Assembly (NCBI GenBank): GCA_963841945.1
Contig: CAWJFC010000005.1
Coordinates: 248,001 to 312,000 of the forward strand
DNA: 64,000 bases
From: Acidiflorens sp963841945
GTDB taxonomy: Bacteria; Acidobacteriota; Terriglobia; Terriglobales; Acidobacteriaceae
Direction of reading: 5' to 3'
Of this stretch, positions 8,130-16,297 are shown in pieces. How positions within the stretch are numbered: position 1 is the first letter of the stretch; every line of letters begins with the position of its first letter. The notes below the pieces were generated by a model. That model saw nothing but the letters and a program-made list of their open reading frames with translations. It was not told the origin of the DNA and searched no databases. Position numbers and translations under genes: made by a program.

Positions 8130-10697
8130 ATGCCTCTCTTTTGCGACGTCGCGCTCGCCGTGCCCCTCGACATGGCCTTCACCTACGCCGTTCCTCCCGG
8201 TATGGAGCCGGTGGTGGGCGGGCGCGTACTGGTGCCCTTCCGGCAGCAGCGCATGTCGGGCGTCGTCGTCGAGCTGCACGATCGCGCGCCGCAGGTAAAG
8301 ACAAAAAACGTCATCGAGGTTCTCGATCCGTCGCCGGTGGTCGACGAACAACTCCTAAAGCTCGGACGCTGGATCGCGGACTACTATCTCGCTCCGTTGG
8401 GTGAAGTTTTGCGAACCATGCTGCCGCTCTCGGCGGAGTTCAAGCGGACGATCACTTATCGCATTACGGATCAGGGGCAGTTGGCGCTGCACCTGGCGGC
8501 CACGGCAGGGTCACCGGGGCGGTCGCAGCGTTCCGCCGGCGAGCAGTTGCTGGAGTTCCGCGTGCTCGATTATCTGGCGGAGCGCGAGGGTGCGCGCGTG
8601 CATGAAGCGAGCCTGCGCGGGGCTACGCGCGTTTCAAGGATCCTGCTTTCAGGCATGGTGCGAAAGAAGTGGATAGCTCGCGAGGACGTTTCCGCAGCGC
8701 GGGATGCGATTCGGACAATGAAGGTCGCCGTCCTCCGGGGTGCCGAAGAGTCCGGTGCCAGAGAGCCCGCGCCCACCCACTCGCAGAGCGCGCGACTGAG
8801 TGAGGCAGCCTCGGTATCCCGCTCCGATGTTGAGAGTGCAGAACGCGCGGCCGAGGGCAGTCGCGTCTCCGCCAGAAAACTAAATGAGAATCAAAAGACT
8901 TTGATTGACGCGCTGGCTGCTGCTGGCGGACGGGTGCCGGTCGACGCGCTTTATGGCCTTGAAGTTCCGCGTACTACGCTCGGAACTCTGGTACGGCGCG
9001 GATTGGTGCAACTTGTAGACGAGCCGCAGAGCTTTACTGCGTCCAAGCTCAAGCCCCGCCGCTCGCCGTTTGAATTTGAATTCAGCGTCGCGCAGAAAGA
9101 AGCGCTGGGAAAGATTCTCGAGGGCGTCTCGTCGCGCAAGTTTACCGGCATGCTGCTCTACGGCGTAACCGGCTCCGGCAAGACGGCGGTTTATCTCGCG
9201 GCCATGCGCGAGGTGCTGGAACAGGGGCGCTCTTCCATTTTGCTGGTGCCGGAAATCGGGCTCACTCCGGCGATGGCGGCCGATCTGATTCAGGTCTTCG
9301 GCGACGAGGTCGCCATCCTGCATTCCGGCCTGACCGATGATGAGCGCGCCGAGCAGTGGCACCGGATCAAGCGTGGCGATGCGCGTGTCGTGGTCGGAAC
9401 GCGGTCGGCGGTGTTTGCACCGGTCGCCGATCTCGCGCTCCTGATTGTCGACGAAGAACAGGATGGGTCGTACAAACAGGAGGAGACGCCTCGCTATCAT
9501 GCGCGCGATGTAGCAGTGATGCGGGCAAAGATGGCGGGCGCGGCCGTGGTGCTCGGCTCGGCGACGCCGTCGCTTGAATCGTATTACAACGCGAAGAAAC
9601 ATAAGTATGCGCTGCTGGAGCTTCCCGACCGGGTGGAGCAGCGTCCGCTGCCCGAAGTCGAAATTCTCGACATGCGGCAGGAATTTCAGGAAACCGGCAA
9701 AGAACCGGTAATCTCGCGCAAGCTTGCGGAGGAGATTCGCGAGCGGCTCGACAAAAAAGAGCAGGTGATGGTGCTGCTGAACCGGCGCGGCTATTCTCCG
9801 GTCGCGCTCTGCCGGGCCTGCGGACAAGCATTGCAGTGCAGGAACTGCGCGGTTTCCATGACGCATCACAAGCGCGAGCACAAGATGGAGTGCCACTACT
9901 GCGGATCGATCGTGCCCGTGCCGAAGAAATGCGGCGAGTGCGGCAGCGAGTATGTGTATTTTGTCGGGACCGGCTCCGAGAAATTGGAGGAGTTGCTGCA
10001 TGGCATGTTTCCGCAGGCGCGGATCGGGCGTCTCGATCGCGATACCGTGCGCGGGCGCGAGGATTTCGAACGCGCTCTAAATGCGCTGAACGAAGGCGAA
10101 CTCGACATGCTGGTGGGCACGCAGATGATCGCCAAGGGCCACGACGTGCATGGCGTCACGCTGGTGGGAGTCGTAGGCGCCGACACGGCTCTGGGCTTGC
10201 CAGATTTTCGCGCGGCGGAGCGCACATTTCAGTTGCTTACGCAGGTTGCAGGGCGCGCGGGACGCGGCAACTCACCGGGCAAAGTGATTCTGCAAACTTA
10301 TTTTCCCGATCACTATGCGGTGCAATTTGCGGCGCGCCACGATTTCGCCGGCTTCTACGACAAAGAGTTACAGTTCCGCAGCTGGATGCACTATCCGCCC
10401 TATAGCTCAATTGCGAATGTGATTGTGCGCAGCGAAAAGCTGGACGAGGCACTGGCATCGTCGGGCGAACTCGGACGTTGGTTTGAGAAGACACGGCACG
10501 AAGGCATTCGCGTGCTCGGACCGGCGCCCTCGCCGATCACGCGACTCAAGCGCGATTATCGCTATCACTTTATTTTGAAGTCGCCCAGCCGCGAGAAGAT
10601 GAACGCGCTGCTGCGGGCGATGCTGGCGGAAGCGGCGTCGCGGAAGATTCCGCGGACGCAGGTCATTGTGGACGTGGATGCGTTGTGGTTGATGTAG
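8130..10697 (+). CDS. priA: Primosomal protein N' (replication restart helicase PriA)
   Basis: A 3'-to-5' superfamily-2 helicase that reloads the replisome at stalled forks. The 855 residues show the N-terminal 3'BD (MPLFCDVALAVPLDMAFTYAVP), Walker A GVTGSGKT near residue 345, the Walker B variant LLIVDEEQDGSYKQEE near 440 and GSATPSLES. The zinc-binding cysteine cluster CRACGQALQC / CHYCGS / CGECGS lies around residues 560-605, followed by the helicase C motif QVAGRAGRG. A low-complexity insertion of about 45 residues rich in Ser, Ala and Glu (nt 8735-8875) separates the N-terminal domain from the helicase core. That insertion is longer than in common homologues. Confidence 0.95.
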   Translation: MPLFCDVALAVPLDMAFTYAVPPGMEPVVGGRVLVPFRQQRMSGVVVELHDRAPQVKTKNVIEVLDPSPVVDEQLLKLGRWIADYYLAPLGEVLRTMLPLSAEFKRTITYRITDQGQLALHLAATAGSPGRSQRSAGEQLLEFRVLDYLAEREGARVHEASLRGATRVSRILLSGMVRKKWIAREDVSAARDAIRTMKVAVLRGAEESGAREPAPTHSQSARLSEAASVSRSDVESAERAAEGSRVSARKLNENQKTLIDALAAAGGRVPVDALYGLEVPRTTLGTLVRRGLVQLVDEPQSFTASKLKPRRSPFEFEFSVAQKEALGKILEGVSSRKFTGMLLYGVTGSGKTAVYLAAMREVLEQGRSSILLVPEIGLTPAMAADLIQVFGDEVAILHSGLTDDERAEQWHRIKRGDARVVVGTRSAVFAPVADLALLIVDEEQDGSYKQEETPRYHARDVAVMRAKMAGAAVVLGSATPSLESYYNAKKHKYALLELPDRVEQRPLPEVEILDMRQEFQETGKEPVISRKLAEEIRERLDKKEQVMVLLNRRGYSPVALCRACGQALQCRNCAVSMTHHKREHKMECHYCGSIVPVPKKCGECGSEYVYFVGTGSEKLEELLHGMFPQARIGRLDRDTVRGREDFERALNALNEGELDMLVGTQMIAKGHDVHGVTLVGVVGADTALGLPDFRAAERTFQLLTQVAGRAGRGNSPGKVILQTYFPDHYAVQFAARHDFAGFYDKELQFRSWMHYPPYSSIANVIVRSEKLDEALASSGELGRWFEKTRHEGIRVLGPAPSPITRLKRDYRYHFILKSPSREKMNALLRAMLAEAASRKIPRTQVIVDVDALWLM

Positions 10698-10702
10698 AGA
10701 GC

Positions 10703-10737
10703 AGCTCTGAGCTGCGAGCTATGCGCTTTGAGCTTGG
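10703..10737. repeat. Heptamer tandem repeat (AGCTCTG type)
   Basis: Directly after the priA stop the sequence runs in 7-base units: agctctg, agctgcg, agctatg, cgctttg, agcttgg. Confidence 0.75.
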
Positions 10738-10773
10738 ATCAAACCCGGGTTACGCTCGCGGAAATCGGGCCGG

Positions 10774-11838
10774 TCATTTCTTGTGCAGTACGTGCCGCAC
10801 CTCGTCGCGTAGATCGTGGCCTATCGACTGAACGCTGTCACGGAAGTCGGGCCAGAACGGCCGGTCAGGATGCTGCGTCAACGGCACGCGCGTGAAGGTC
10901 AGCACCAGCATTAATAGTCCAAAAGCGGCAACCCACCGGCGGTTCCCCGATACCGATGGATAGCGCGGAACGTTCGGATGTCTCCAGGTGACCGCCAGCA
11001 TCACCGCCCATAACAGCCAGCCGTGCCACAGATATCTGCCGAGCGGAATCAGGGCCGTCACCGTTAGAACCGAGGTCCACCAGTGCAGGCGCGGCGAGAT
11101 TGAAAAGACAATGTGCCCGCCATCGAGCTGGCCGCCGGGCAGCAGGTTGAGCGAGGTGGCAAACATCCCGACCCACGCCGCGATCGCAATCGGATGAAGG
11201 GACAGGGATGAGAGCGGCGCAAGCTTCATCGCATAAGCTGCGAGCTGAAAGATGACCGGGAGTCCGAGTTCGATATAAGGGCTTTTCGGCGTCGGAATGG
11301 GCCGCGTCATCGAAAGGCCAACCACAAGCGCGATGCAGGCGGGAATAAATCCGGCGATCGGTCCGGCGATTCCGATGTCGAACAACGCCGCGCGCGACGG
11401 GATGGGACTCTTGATGCGAATGAAGGCGCCGAGCGTTCCGATCAGGCTGGGAAACGGCACGAAAAATGGCGGCGTGGCGTAGACGCGATAATGGCGCGCG
11501 TAAAGATAGTGTCCCATCTCATGCGAGAAGAGGATGAACATCAGCGTGAGGGCAAAAGGCACGCCCAGCAGCAGGTTCGCGGGCCGCGCCAGCGCCCACT
11601 CAATGGGGAAGACGGAGACTTCAACATCGTCAGCCAGTGAGAACATCGGCTGATGGTGAAGGTAATTGAACTCGAGGCCCGCGCCCACGATGGTAGTGCT
11701 GAGCAGCGTCAACAGAAAGAACAGAATGTAGAGCCACCAGCGCGTGCGCGGCCGCTCGATCATCCAGACTTCCTGAGGAGCGCGGTCGTATGGCTGATCG
11801 TGAGCGAGAACTGGGAAGGTGGGCGTGGGATCGGACAT
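10774..11838 (-). CDS. Site-2-protease family membrane metalloprotease (M50)
   Basis: A 354-residue polytopic membrane protein. The zinc-binding HEMGH is at residues 106-110 inside a hydrophobic helix (LMFILFSHEMGHYLYARHY). The second M50 motif, NLLPGGQLDGGH, supplies the third ligand about 125 residues later. Several further helices follow, and the short tail is charged. S2P-family enzymes cleave substrates within the membrane, often to release regulators. The substrate is unknown here and no anti-sigma factor gene is adjacent. It converges with priA. Confidence 0.88.
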   Translation of the reverse strand: MSDPTPTFPVLAHDQPYDRAPQEVWMIERPRTRWWLYILFFLLTLLSTTIVGAGLEFNYLHHQPMFSLADDVEVSVFPIEWALARPANLLLGVPFALTLMFILFSHEMGHYLYARHYRVYATPPFFVPFPSLIGTLGAFIRIKSPIPSRAALFDIGIAGPIAGFIPACIALVVGLSMTRPIPTPKSPYIELGLPVIFQLAAYAMKLAPLSSLSLHPIAIAAWVGMFATSLNLLPGGQLDGGHIVFSISPRLHWWTSVLTVTALIPLGRYLWHGWLLWAVMLAVTWRHPNVPRYPSVSGNRRWVAAFGLLMLVLTFTRVPLTQHPDRPFWPDFRDSVQSIGHDLRDEVRHVLHKK

Positions 11839-11861
11839 CGATTGCTGGCGTCTTTGATTAT

Positions 11862-11888
11862 TTCACTACCGAGGCACGGAGACACGGA
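11862..11888. repeat. Dispersed GGCACGGAGACACGG repeat
   Basis: ttcactaccgaggcacgg followed by agacacgga is a member of the short-period (8-9 base) CACGGAGA family that occurs at several intergenic sites of this window on both strands. Confidence 0.7.
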
Positions 11889-11982
11889 TAAAACGAGGGT
11901 CAGGGATCAGAGGTCTGATCGGATTATGCAGAGATCAAAGATCAGAAGCCGAAATGCCGACGCTCAGTTTCAGAAGGGCAAA

Positions 11983-12017
11983 GCTGCAATTCCGCACCTG
12001 CAATCTGCAATCCACCC
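11983..12017. repeat. Heptamer tandem repeat (TCTGCAA type)
   Basis: Units gctgcaa, ttccgca, cctgcaa, tctgcaa, tccaccc in exact 7-base register, between the HU gene and the site-2 protease gene. Confidence 0.75.
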
Positions 12018-12047
12018 GGAGACCTCGCGGCAAACCGTAAGGGCGAC

Positions 12048-12317
12048 CTAGTCGATCGACTGCAACTCCTTGCCGGGCTTGAAGCGCACCGCTTTGCCGG
12101 GCGGAATCGAAACTTCGGCGCCGGTGCGCGGGTTGCGCCCGATGCCGGTCTTGCGCGGGCGCACGTTGAACACGCCAAAGCCGCGCAGCTCGATGCGGTC
12201 GCCGGTCGCGAGCGCCTTCTTCATGCTTTCAAATACGGTTTCGACGGCCAACTCGGCTTTTGTTTTTGTGATGCCGGTGCGGTTGACCACTTCGTTGATG
12301 ATGTCGAGCTTAATCAA
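12048..12317 (-). CDS. HU/IHF family DNA-binding protein
   Basis: An 89-residue nucleoid-associated protein of HU fold. It begins MIKLDIINEVVNRTGITKTKAELAVE and carries the diagnostic GFGVFNVRPRKTGIGRNPRTG arm followed by IPPGKAVRFKPGKEL. It binds and bends DNA as a dimer. Whether it is HU-like or IHF-like cannot be decided from one subunit. A sigma-70-like promoter lies upstream. Confidence 0.95.
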   Translation of the reverse strand: MIKLDIINEVVNRTGITKTKAELAVETVFESMKKALATGDRIELRGFGVFNVRPRKTGIGRNPRTGAEVSIPPGKAVRFKPGKELQSID

Positions 12318-12359
12318 GGGATGCCTCTCTCGCGAGAAATAGCGTGCCTCAAGTTATTG

Positions 12360-12388
12360 ATGCTATGGGAGATAGGCCGGATTGTCAA
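12360..12388 (-). promoter_or_regulatory. Sigma-70-like promoter for the HU gene
   Basis: Read on the - strand, TTGACA (12383-12388) and TAGCAT (12360-12365) are separated by exactly 17 bases, about 45 bases upstream of the HU start. The -35 is perfect and the -10 is moderate. Confidence 0.5.
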
Positions 12389-12438
12389 CGGGGGGACCAT
12401 TCTCGTAATATGGCAGCACCAGCCAGCGAACTTGCAAT

Positions 12439-12466
12439 CGGTGATTTGTAATTTGTGATTGATGCG
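12439..12466. repeat. Heptamer tandem repeat (TTGTAAT type), left arm
   Basis: Units cggtgat, ttgtaat, ttgtgat, tgatgcg. GGTGATTTGTAAT at 12440-12452 is the exact reverse complement of 12506-12518 in the next array. Confidence 0.8.
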
Positions 12467-12501
12467 CGCCTCGCATACGCACTTTCAATCTCATTGAAAT
12501 T

Positions 12502-12540
12502 GCCGATTACAAATCACCAATTACAAATTACAAATTTCCC
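12502..12540. repeat. Heptamer tandem repeat (ACAAATT type), right arm
   Basis: Units gccgatt, acaaatc, accaatt, acaaatt, acaaatt, then tcccaag, which already contains the ribosome binding site of dcd. It forms an inverted pair with 12439-12466. Confidence 0.85.
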
Positions 12541-12550
12541 AAGGAGTTCC

Positions 12551-13105
12551 ATGAGCATCAAGAGTGACCGCTGGATCCGGCGCATGGCGCAAGAGCACGA
12601 CATGATTAACCCCTACTCGGAGAAGCAGGTAAGCCAGGGTGTGATTTCCTACGGCGTGTCGAGCTACGGATACGACCTGCGCGTGGCCGACGAGTTCAAG
12701 ATTTTTACCAACGTCAACAGCACGATCGTCGACCCGAAACACTTTGACGAGCGCTCATTCGTAACCGTCAACGCCGACGTCGCCATCGTGCCGCCTAATT
12801 CCTTCGCCCTGGCCCGCTCGGTCGAGTACTTCAAGATTCCCCGCGACGTGCTGACGGTCTGCGTCGGTAAATCGACCTACGCCCGTTGCGGCATCATCGT
12901 GAACGTCACGCCCTTTGAGCCAGAGTGGGAGGGCTTTGTCACGCTGGAGATTTCGAACACCACGCCGCTCCCGGCCAAGATTTACGCCAATGAAGGCCTA
13001 TGCCAGATCCTCTTCTTCCAGTCAGACGAGGTCTGCGAGACCAGCTACAAGGATCGCAAGGGGAAATATCAGGCGCAGAAGGGAATTGTGCTGCCGAAGT
13101 TGTGA
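12551..13105 (+). CDS. dcd: dCTP deaminase
   Basis: Deaminates dCTP to dUTP (or in bifunctional forms directly to dUMP), feeding thymidylate synthesis. The start at 12551 follows AAGGAG with a 5-base spacer. The 184 residues match family length. Motifs: MSIKSDRWIRRMAQEHDMI, ISYGVSSYGYDLRVADEF, the substrate-binding VGKSTYARCGI and the catalytic-Glu region WEGFVTLEISN. The C-terminus ends SYKDRKGKYQAQKGI. The last heptamer of the upstream repeat overlaps its ribosome binding site. Confidence 0.95.
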   Translation: MSIKSDRWIRRMAQEHDMINPYSEKQVSQGVISYGVSSYGYDLRVADEFKIFTNVNSTIVDPKHFDERSFVTVNADVAIVPPNSFALARSVEYFKIPRDVLTVCVGKSTYARCGIIVNVTPFEPEWEGFVTLEISNTTPLPAKIYANEGLCQILFFQSDEVCETSYKDRKGKYQAQKGIVLPKL

Positions 13106-13127
13106 AGCGGCGCGTGCCAAAACCCTC

Positions 13128-14426
13128 CTATTGAGGGCCCCCCTGCATCTTGACGAACTTCATACTCAAGTCCACAACGTGCTGGTCATCATCAATGGTC
13201 TGCGTGTAGGTCGCAGCCCAGCCGTCGAGGAACGCCAATTCGCGCGGATGGTTTTTGAGGAAAGTCTTTGGGTAGTTGGAGTCATACACATCGCCCGCTT
13301 TGATTTCCCACACCCGGCGTACGACCTCGATTTGGTCCGGCGGTAGATTCAACAGCTCAAGTTTCCTCATGTGGTATTGCACGCCTTCATCGACGGTCAG
13401 ATGGATCACCGAAGTGTGTTTCTCGTTGTCGAGGGTTGCCGTCGCCTTCACCTGCGCATACATGAAGCCCTTTGTTCCGTAGAAGCCTTGTGCCCCCGCG
13501 ATGGCTACTGAGAGCTGCCTGGTGTCCGCAGGTGCACCTACCTTCAAATCAATCAACTTTGCGAGATCGGCGTTCGAAATCGCGCGGTTGCCGCTCCAAT
13601 CCGCCCCGGCAAAGGTATATTGTGGACCTTCCTCCACTGGAACCTCCAACGCGATATCTGGGCCATCGGCATCTTCTTTCAAAAAGGAGACTTTGGGAAC
13701 GCCAAATCGCGCCTTGAGGTAACCAAGCCTTCCATAGGTCGCTGCCGCGCGTTTCCTGATCGCTTCCGGGGCCGCGGATCGCAGGTAAACACTTCCGATA
13801 ACGTCTTTCATGGCCGGCTGAAGCAGGGCAAGTCTGTCCGATCCGGCGCCGGGGAAGTCGATACGCGCAATCGTGATCTTCGAACCCTCTACCCTGAAGA
13901 GCATAGAAGTGGGAGGTCCAGAATCCGGGAACGACGCCGCGACCGTTTGTCCCCGAGCGCCTTTTTCTTTCAGGAGCAAATCCAGCACGCCCACCACTTG
14001 GTCCTTAAGATTGCCAGCCAGCGGCACGCTGCCCGCAAAAAGGGGCACCGAGTCGTGGATCCGATGGGTCAGCTCACCGTCTGAATACCAAACGAAATTC
14101 TCAAAACTTGCGGGAACAAACTGATCTGAGTCTGTCACAACGTAGGTCGCAACCTTGCCGTCAAAGCCGTAACCGACCTGAGTGAAGGCTCCAGACTGAT
14201 TGAGGCGGTCCGCTGCCTGACGGAGCTCTTCGGCGGTGACACTACTTCCGATTCGAAGGCTGGTAGCCTTCATCAAATCGGGTTCGCTGAAGCGCTTCGA
14301 TCCCGTAATGCTCACAGCCTGCAACATGTAACTGGGAGCTTTGGGCGCAGATTCTGACAGGGTCCGTGAGGCGGAGAACAGAAGGGAACAAGCCAGGGCG
14401 ACGGCAAAACAGATTGCGCGCATCAA
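13128..14426 (-). CDS. Secreted protein with POTRA-like repeats
   Basis: A 432-residue protein with a signal peptide (MMRAICFAVALACSLLFSASRTLS). At least three POTRA-like modules follow: LQAVSITGSKRFSEPDLMKATSL..., a central ITIARIDFPGAGSDRLALL region, and TFAGADWSGNRAISNADLAKLIDLKVG, followed by YHMRKLELLNLPPDQIEVVRRVWEIKAGDVYD. POTRA domains occur in BamA/TamA-type outer-membrane assembly proteins. No beta-barrel domain follows, so this may be a periplasmic POTRA-only relative. It starts four bases after the stop of the Hfq-like gene, which implies co-transcription. Confidence 0.75.
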   Translation of the reverse strand: MMRAICFAVALACSLLFSASRTLSESAPKAPSYMLQAVSITGSKRFSEPDLMKATSLRIGSSVTAEELRQAADRLNQSGAFTQVGYGFDGKVATYVVTDSDQFVPASFENFVWYSDGELTHRIHDSVPLFAGSVPLAGNLKDQVVGVLDLLLKEKGARGQTVAASFPDSGPPTSMLFRVEGSKITIARIDFPGAGSDRLALLQPAMKDVIGSVYLRSAAPEAIRKRAAATYGRLGYLKARFGVPKVSFLKEDADGPDIALEVPVEEGPQYTFAGADWSGNRAISNADLAKLIDLKVGAPADTRQLSVAIAGAQGFYGTKGFMYAQVKATATLDNEKHTSVIHLTVDEGVQYHMRKLELLNLPPDQIEVVRRVWEIKAGDVYDSNYPKTFLKNHPRELAFLDGWAATYTQTIDDDQHVVDLSMKFVKMQGGPQ

Positions 14427-14430
14427 GACG

Positions 14431-14895
14431 CTACCTTCTTATTTCGCCTTCCTTGAACATGTACTTGATAGCCGGCTTGTAGATCATCAGATTGGGCGCG
14501 CCCGTGCGGTTCAGCTTGATGCAGCTCTTGTCGTACCACTCGATGTAGCCATGCACCTCTTCGCCGTCGCGCAGCACGACCACCATCGGCGTCTTGGTCT
14601 GCATCTGCTTCTGGTAGTAGAAATTTTCGGCGTTGGTCTGCTCGGATGGGGCGGTTTTCTTGGCAGGGGCGGCGGAGCGCTCGCGGCGTTCTCCCGGGGC
14701 AGCATGGTTCGAAACATGGTTCGTGCCATGATTCGTGGCGGCGTTCGTCCCATGATTGTGCCCATGGTTGTTGTGTCCATGGTCGTTGTTGCGGCTCAGC
14801 GAGGGACGAATCAGTTTGCGATTCGCATAGCCTTCCTGGTCGGACCCTTGGTCGGCAGAACGTTCGGCTGGGATAGGCTCTAGAATTTCTTTCAT
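14431..14895 (-). CDS. Hfq-like Sm-fold protein with a long His/Asn-rich N-terminal tail
   Basis: The C-terminal ~65 residues fit an Hfq/LSm fold: AENFYYQKQMQTKTPMVVVL, Sm1 DGEEVHGYIEWYDKSCIKL and an Sm2-like MIYKPAIKYMF. In E. coli Hfq the equivalent Sm2 motif is YKHAIS; here the His is Pro. The preceding ~85 residues are unusual: an acidic start, then a His/Asn/Gly/Thr repeat region (HGHNNHGHNHGTNAATNHGTNH), then a basic Pro/Ala linker. Typical Hfq is 70-100 residues with a C-terminal rather than N-terminal tail. RNA chaperone activity is inferred from the fold only. It is probably co-transcribed with the POTRA gene. Confidence 0.7.
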   Translation of the reverse strand: MKEILEPIPAERSADQGSDQEGYANRKLIRPSLSRNNDHGHNNHGHNHGTNAATNHGTNHVSNHAAPGERRERSAAPAKKTAPSEQTNAENFYYQKQMQTKTPMVVVLRDGEEVHGYIEWYDKSCIKLNRTGAPNLMIYKPAIKYMFKEGEIRR

Positions 14896-15039
14896 TCGTC
14901 ACCACCTGCGCACGGGGGCGGCAGAAATACCACACCACTTACCTGTGATTGTGGGTGTTGGGGGAAAACTTATCAGGTACGGTACCACAGAGGGGTAACT
15001 CTGACAATGATTTGTGTCACCGCCATTCCGATTTCGTAA

Positions 15040-16152
15040 TTAGCGCGTGGTTAGCGTGCTGGGCTCGAGTGCAGCCACGAAAGAGTCGAGCGCAAGCGAC
15101 CGCAAAAGGTTGCGGCGCAGGCCGCGTTCCACCTCGGCCAGACCCTCTGCGGCGCGCTGCACCCAGGCAAAATCGGCGGACTCGGACAGTTTCTTCAGCT
15201 CGCCCAATATGTCGGTATTGCGCACCAGTTGCGGAGTGCCCGATTGGAGAAACATCAGATCTTCCAGCAGCAGATACAGCGTCCGCAACAGGCCGTCCAT
15301 TTTCTGGCGGCCTTCCGCTCCGGAACGAAAGCTCTCGGTCGTCTTGAATAGCTCGCTATGATCGCCCCCGCCCAGCGCGGATTTCAGCATAATCAGGGCG
15401 TTGCCACGGGCGGAGATATAGCCTTCCAGGTCAAACGAAAGGGCGCGTCCTATCGCCCCCTCGCTCAAGCGCGCGACCAGCGCTCGCTGGCGGGGATTCC
15501 AGTCCGAACGCAGCCGTGCAAGATGGGTTTCCAGCTCTGCCGGGCGTAGCGCGCCGAGCGTGAAGTTTGCCGAACGCGAGCGGATGGTCGGGAGCAGTTC
15601 ACCGGCGTTTTCCGTCAGCAGAAAAATCGTGGCAAACCCGGGCGGCTCTTCCAGGATTTTGAGCAGCGAGTTGGCCGCCTCTTTCATGAAAGCCGAACTC
15701 GTAAAGATATAGATGCTCTCGCGCGCCTCGGCGGGTCGGTAGTAAATGCGCTGAATGACGTGACGAACCTGATCGACCTTGATCATCATCTGCGGCGGAT
15801 CGGGCGGGATCACGAGCAGGTCAGGATGAGGCTGGATGAAAATGCGCGTCTCTTTCTTGTCCGTCTCGCGCAGGTTTTCGCGTGCCTCCACCGCTTCCGT
15901 GAAGCGCGCGTCGAAATCCTGGGCGAGGGCGATCCGCGAGCAATTCGAACATTCGCCGCAGAAGTCGGGCAGGCCGTCGGTGGTCGGCGGCTGAAGACAG
16001 TTCATCGCGCGCGCCAGCATGAGCGCGAGCGTATATTTTCCCGAGCCTTGCGCGCCCGCAAGAATTACCGCATGGGGAAAGTGATCGCGCGCAATCATCT
16101 CGCGCAAGCGCTGCACAACTTCCGAATTGCCAATGAAATCAGAAAAGGGCAT
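15040..16152 (-). CDS. holB: DNA polymerase III delta' subunit
   Basis: A clamp-loader subunit of 370 residues. It opens MPFSDFIGNSEVVQRLREMI, has the P-loop GAQGSGKYT at 33-41 and the zinc-binding CGECSNC, and carries a long insert before LLVIPPDPPQMMIKVDQVR. The conserved NSLLKILEEPPGFATIFLLTE and sensor segment PTIRSRSANF are clear. The adjacent tmk and holB genes are a common pair. Confidence 0.9.
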   Translation of the reverse strand: MPFSDFIGNSEVVQRLREMIARDHFPHAVILAGAQGSGKYTLALMLARAMNCLQPPTTDGLPDFCGECSNCSRIALAQDFDARFTEAVEARENLRETDKKETRIFIQPHPDLLVIPPDPPQMMIKVDQVRHVIQRIYYRPAEARESIYIFTSSAFMKEAANSLLKILEEPPGFATIFLLTENAGELLPTIRSRSANFTLGALRPAELETHLARLRSDWNPRQRALVARLSEGAIGRALSFDLEGYISARGNALIMLKSALGGGDHSELFKTTESFRSGAEGRQKMDGLLRTLYLLLEDLMFLQSGTPQLVRNTDILGELKKLSESADFAWVQRAAEGLAEVERGLRRNLLRSLALDSFVAALEPSTLTTR

Positions 16153-16184
16153 AAAAGCAGCTGTGGCTATGATTTTTGAGCCGT

Positions 16185-16217
16185 GAGCTCTGAAGCTCTG
16201 AGCTCTGAGCTCTGAGC
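16185..16217. repeat. Heptamer tandem repeat (GAGCTCT type)
   Basis: Units gagctct, gaagctct (8 bases), gagctct, gagctct, gagc in the tmk-holB spacer. Confidence 0.85.
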
Positions 16218-16246
16218 AACAAACAAAACAGCGTCGAACCAGAGCC

Positions 16247-16294
16247 GTAGCTCGAAGCTCGTAGCTCGAAGCTCGTAGCTCGTAGCTCGAGGCG
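16247..16294. repeat. Heptamer tandem repeat (GTAGCTC/GAAGCTC type)
   Basis: Six successive units, gtagctc, gaagctc, gtagctc, gaagctc, gtagctc, gtagctc, then gaggcg. With the neighbouring array it fills most of the 145-base spacer between tmk and holB. Confidence 0.9.
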
Positions 16295-16297
16295 AAG

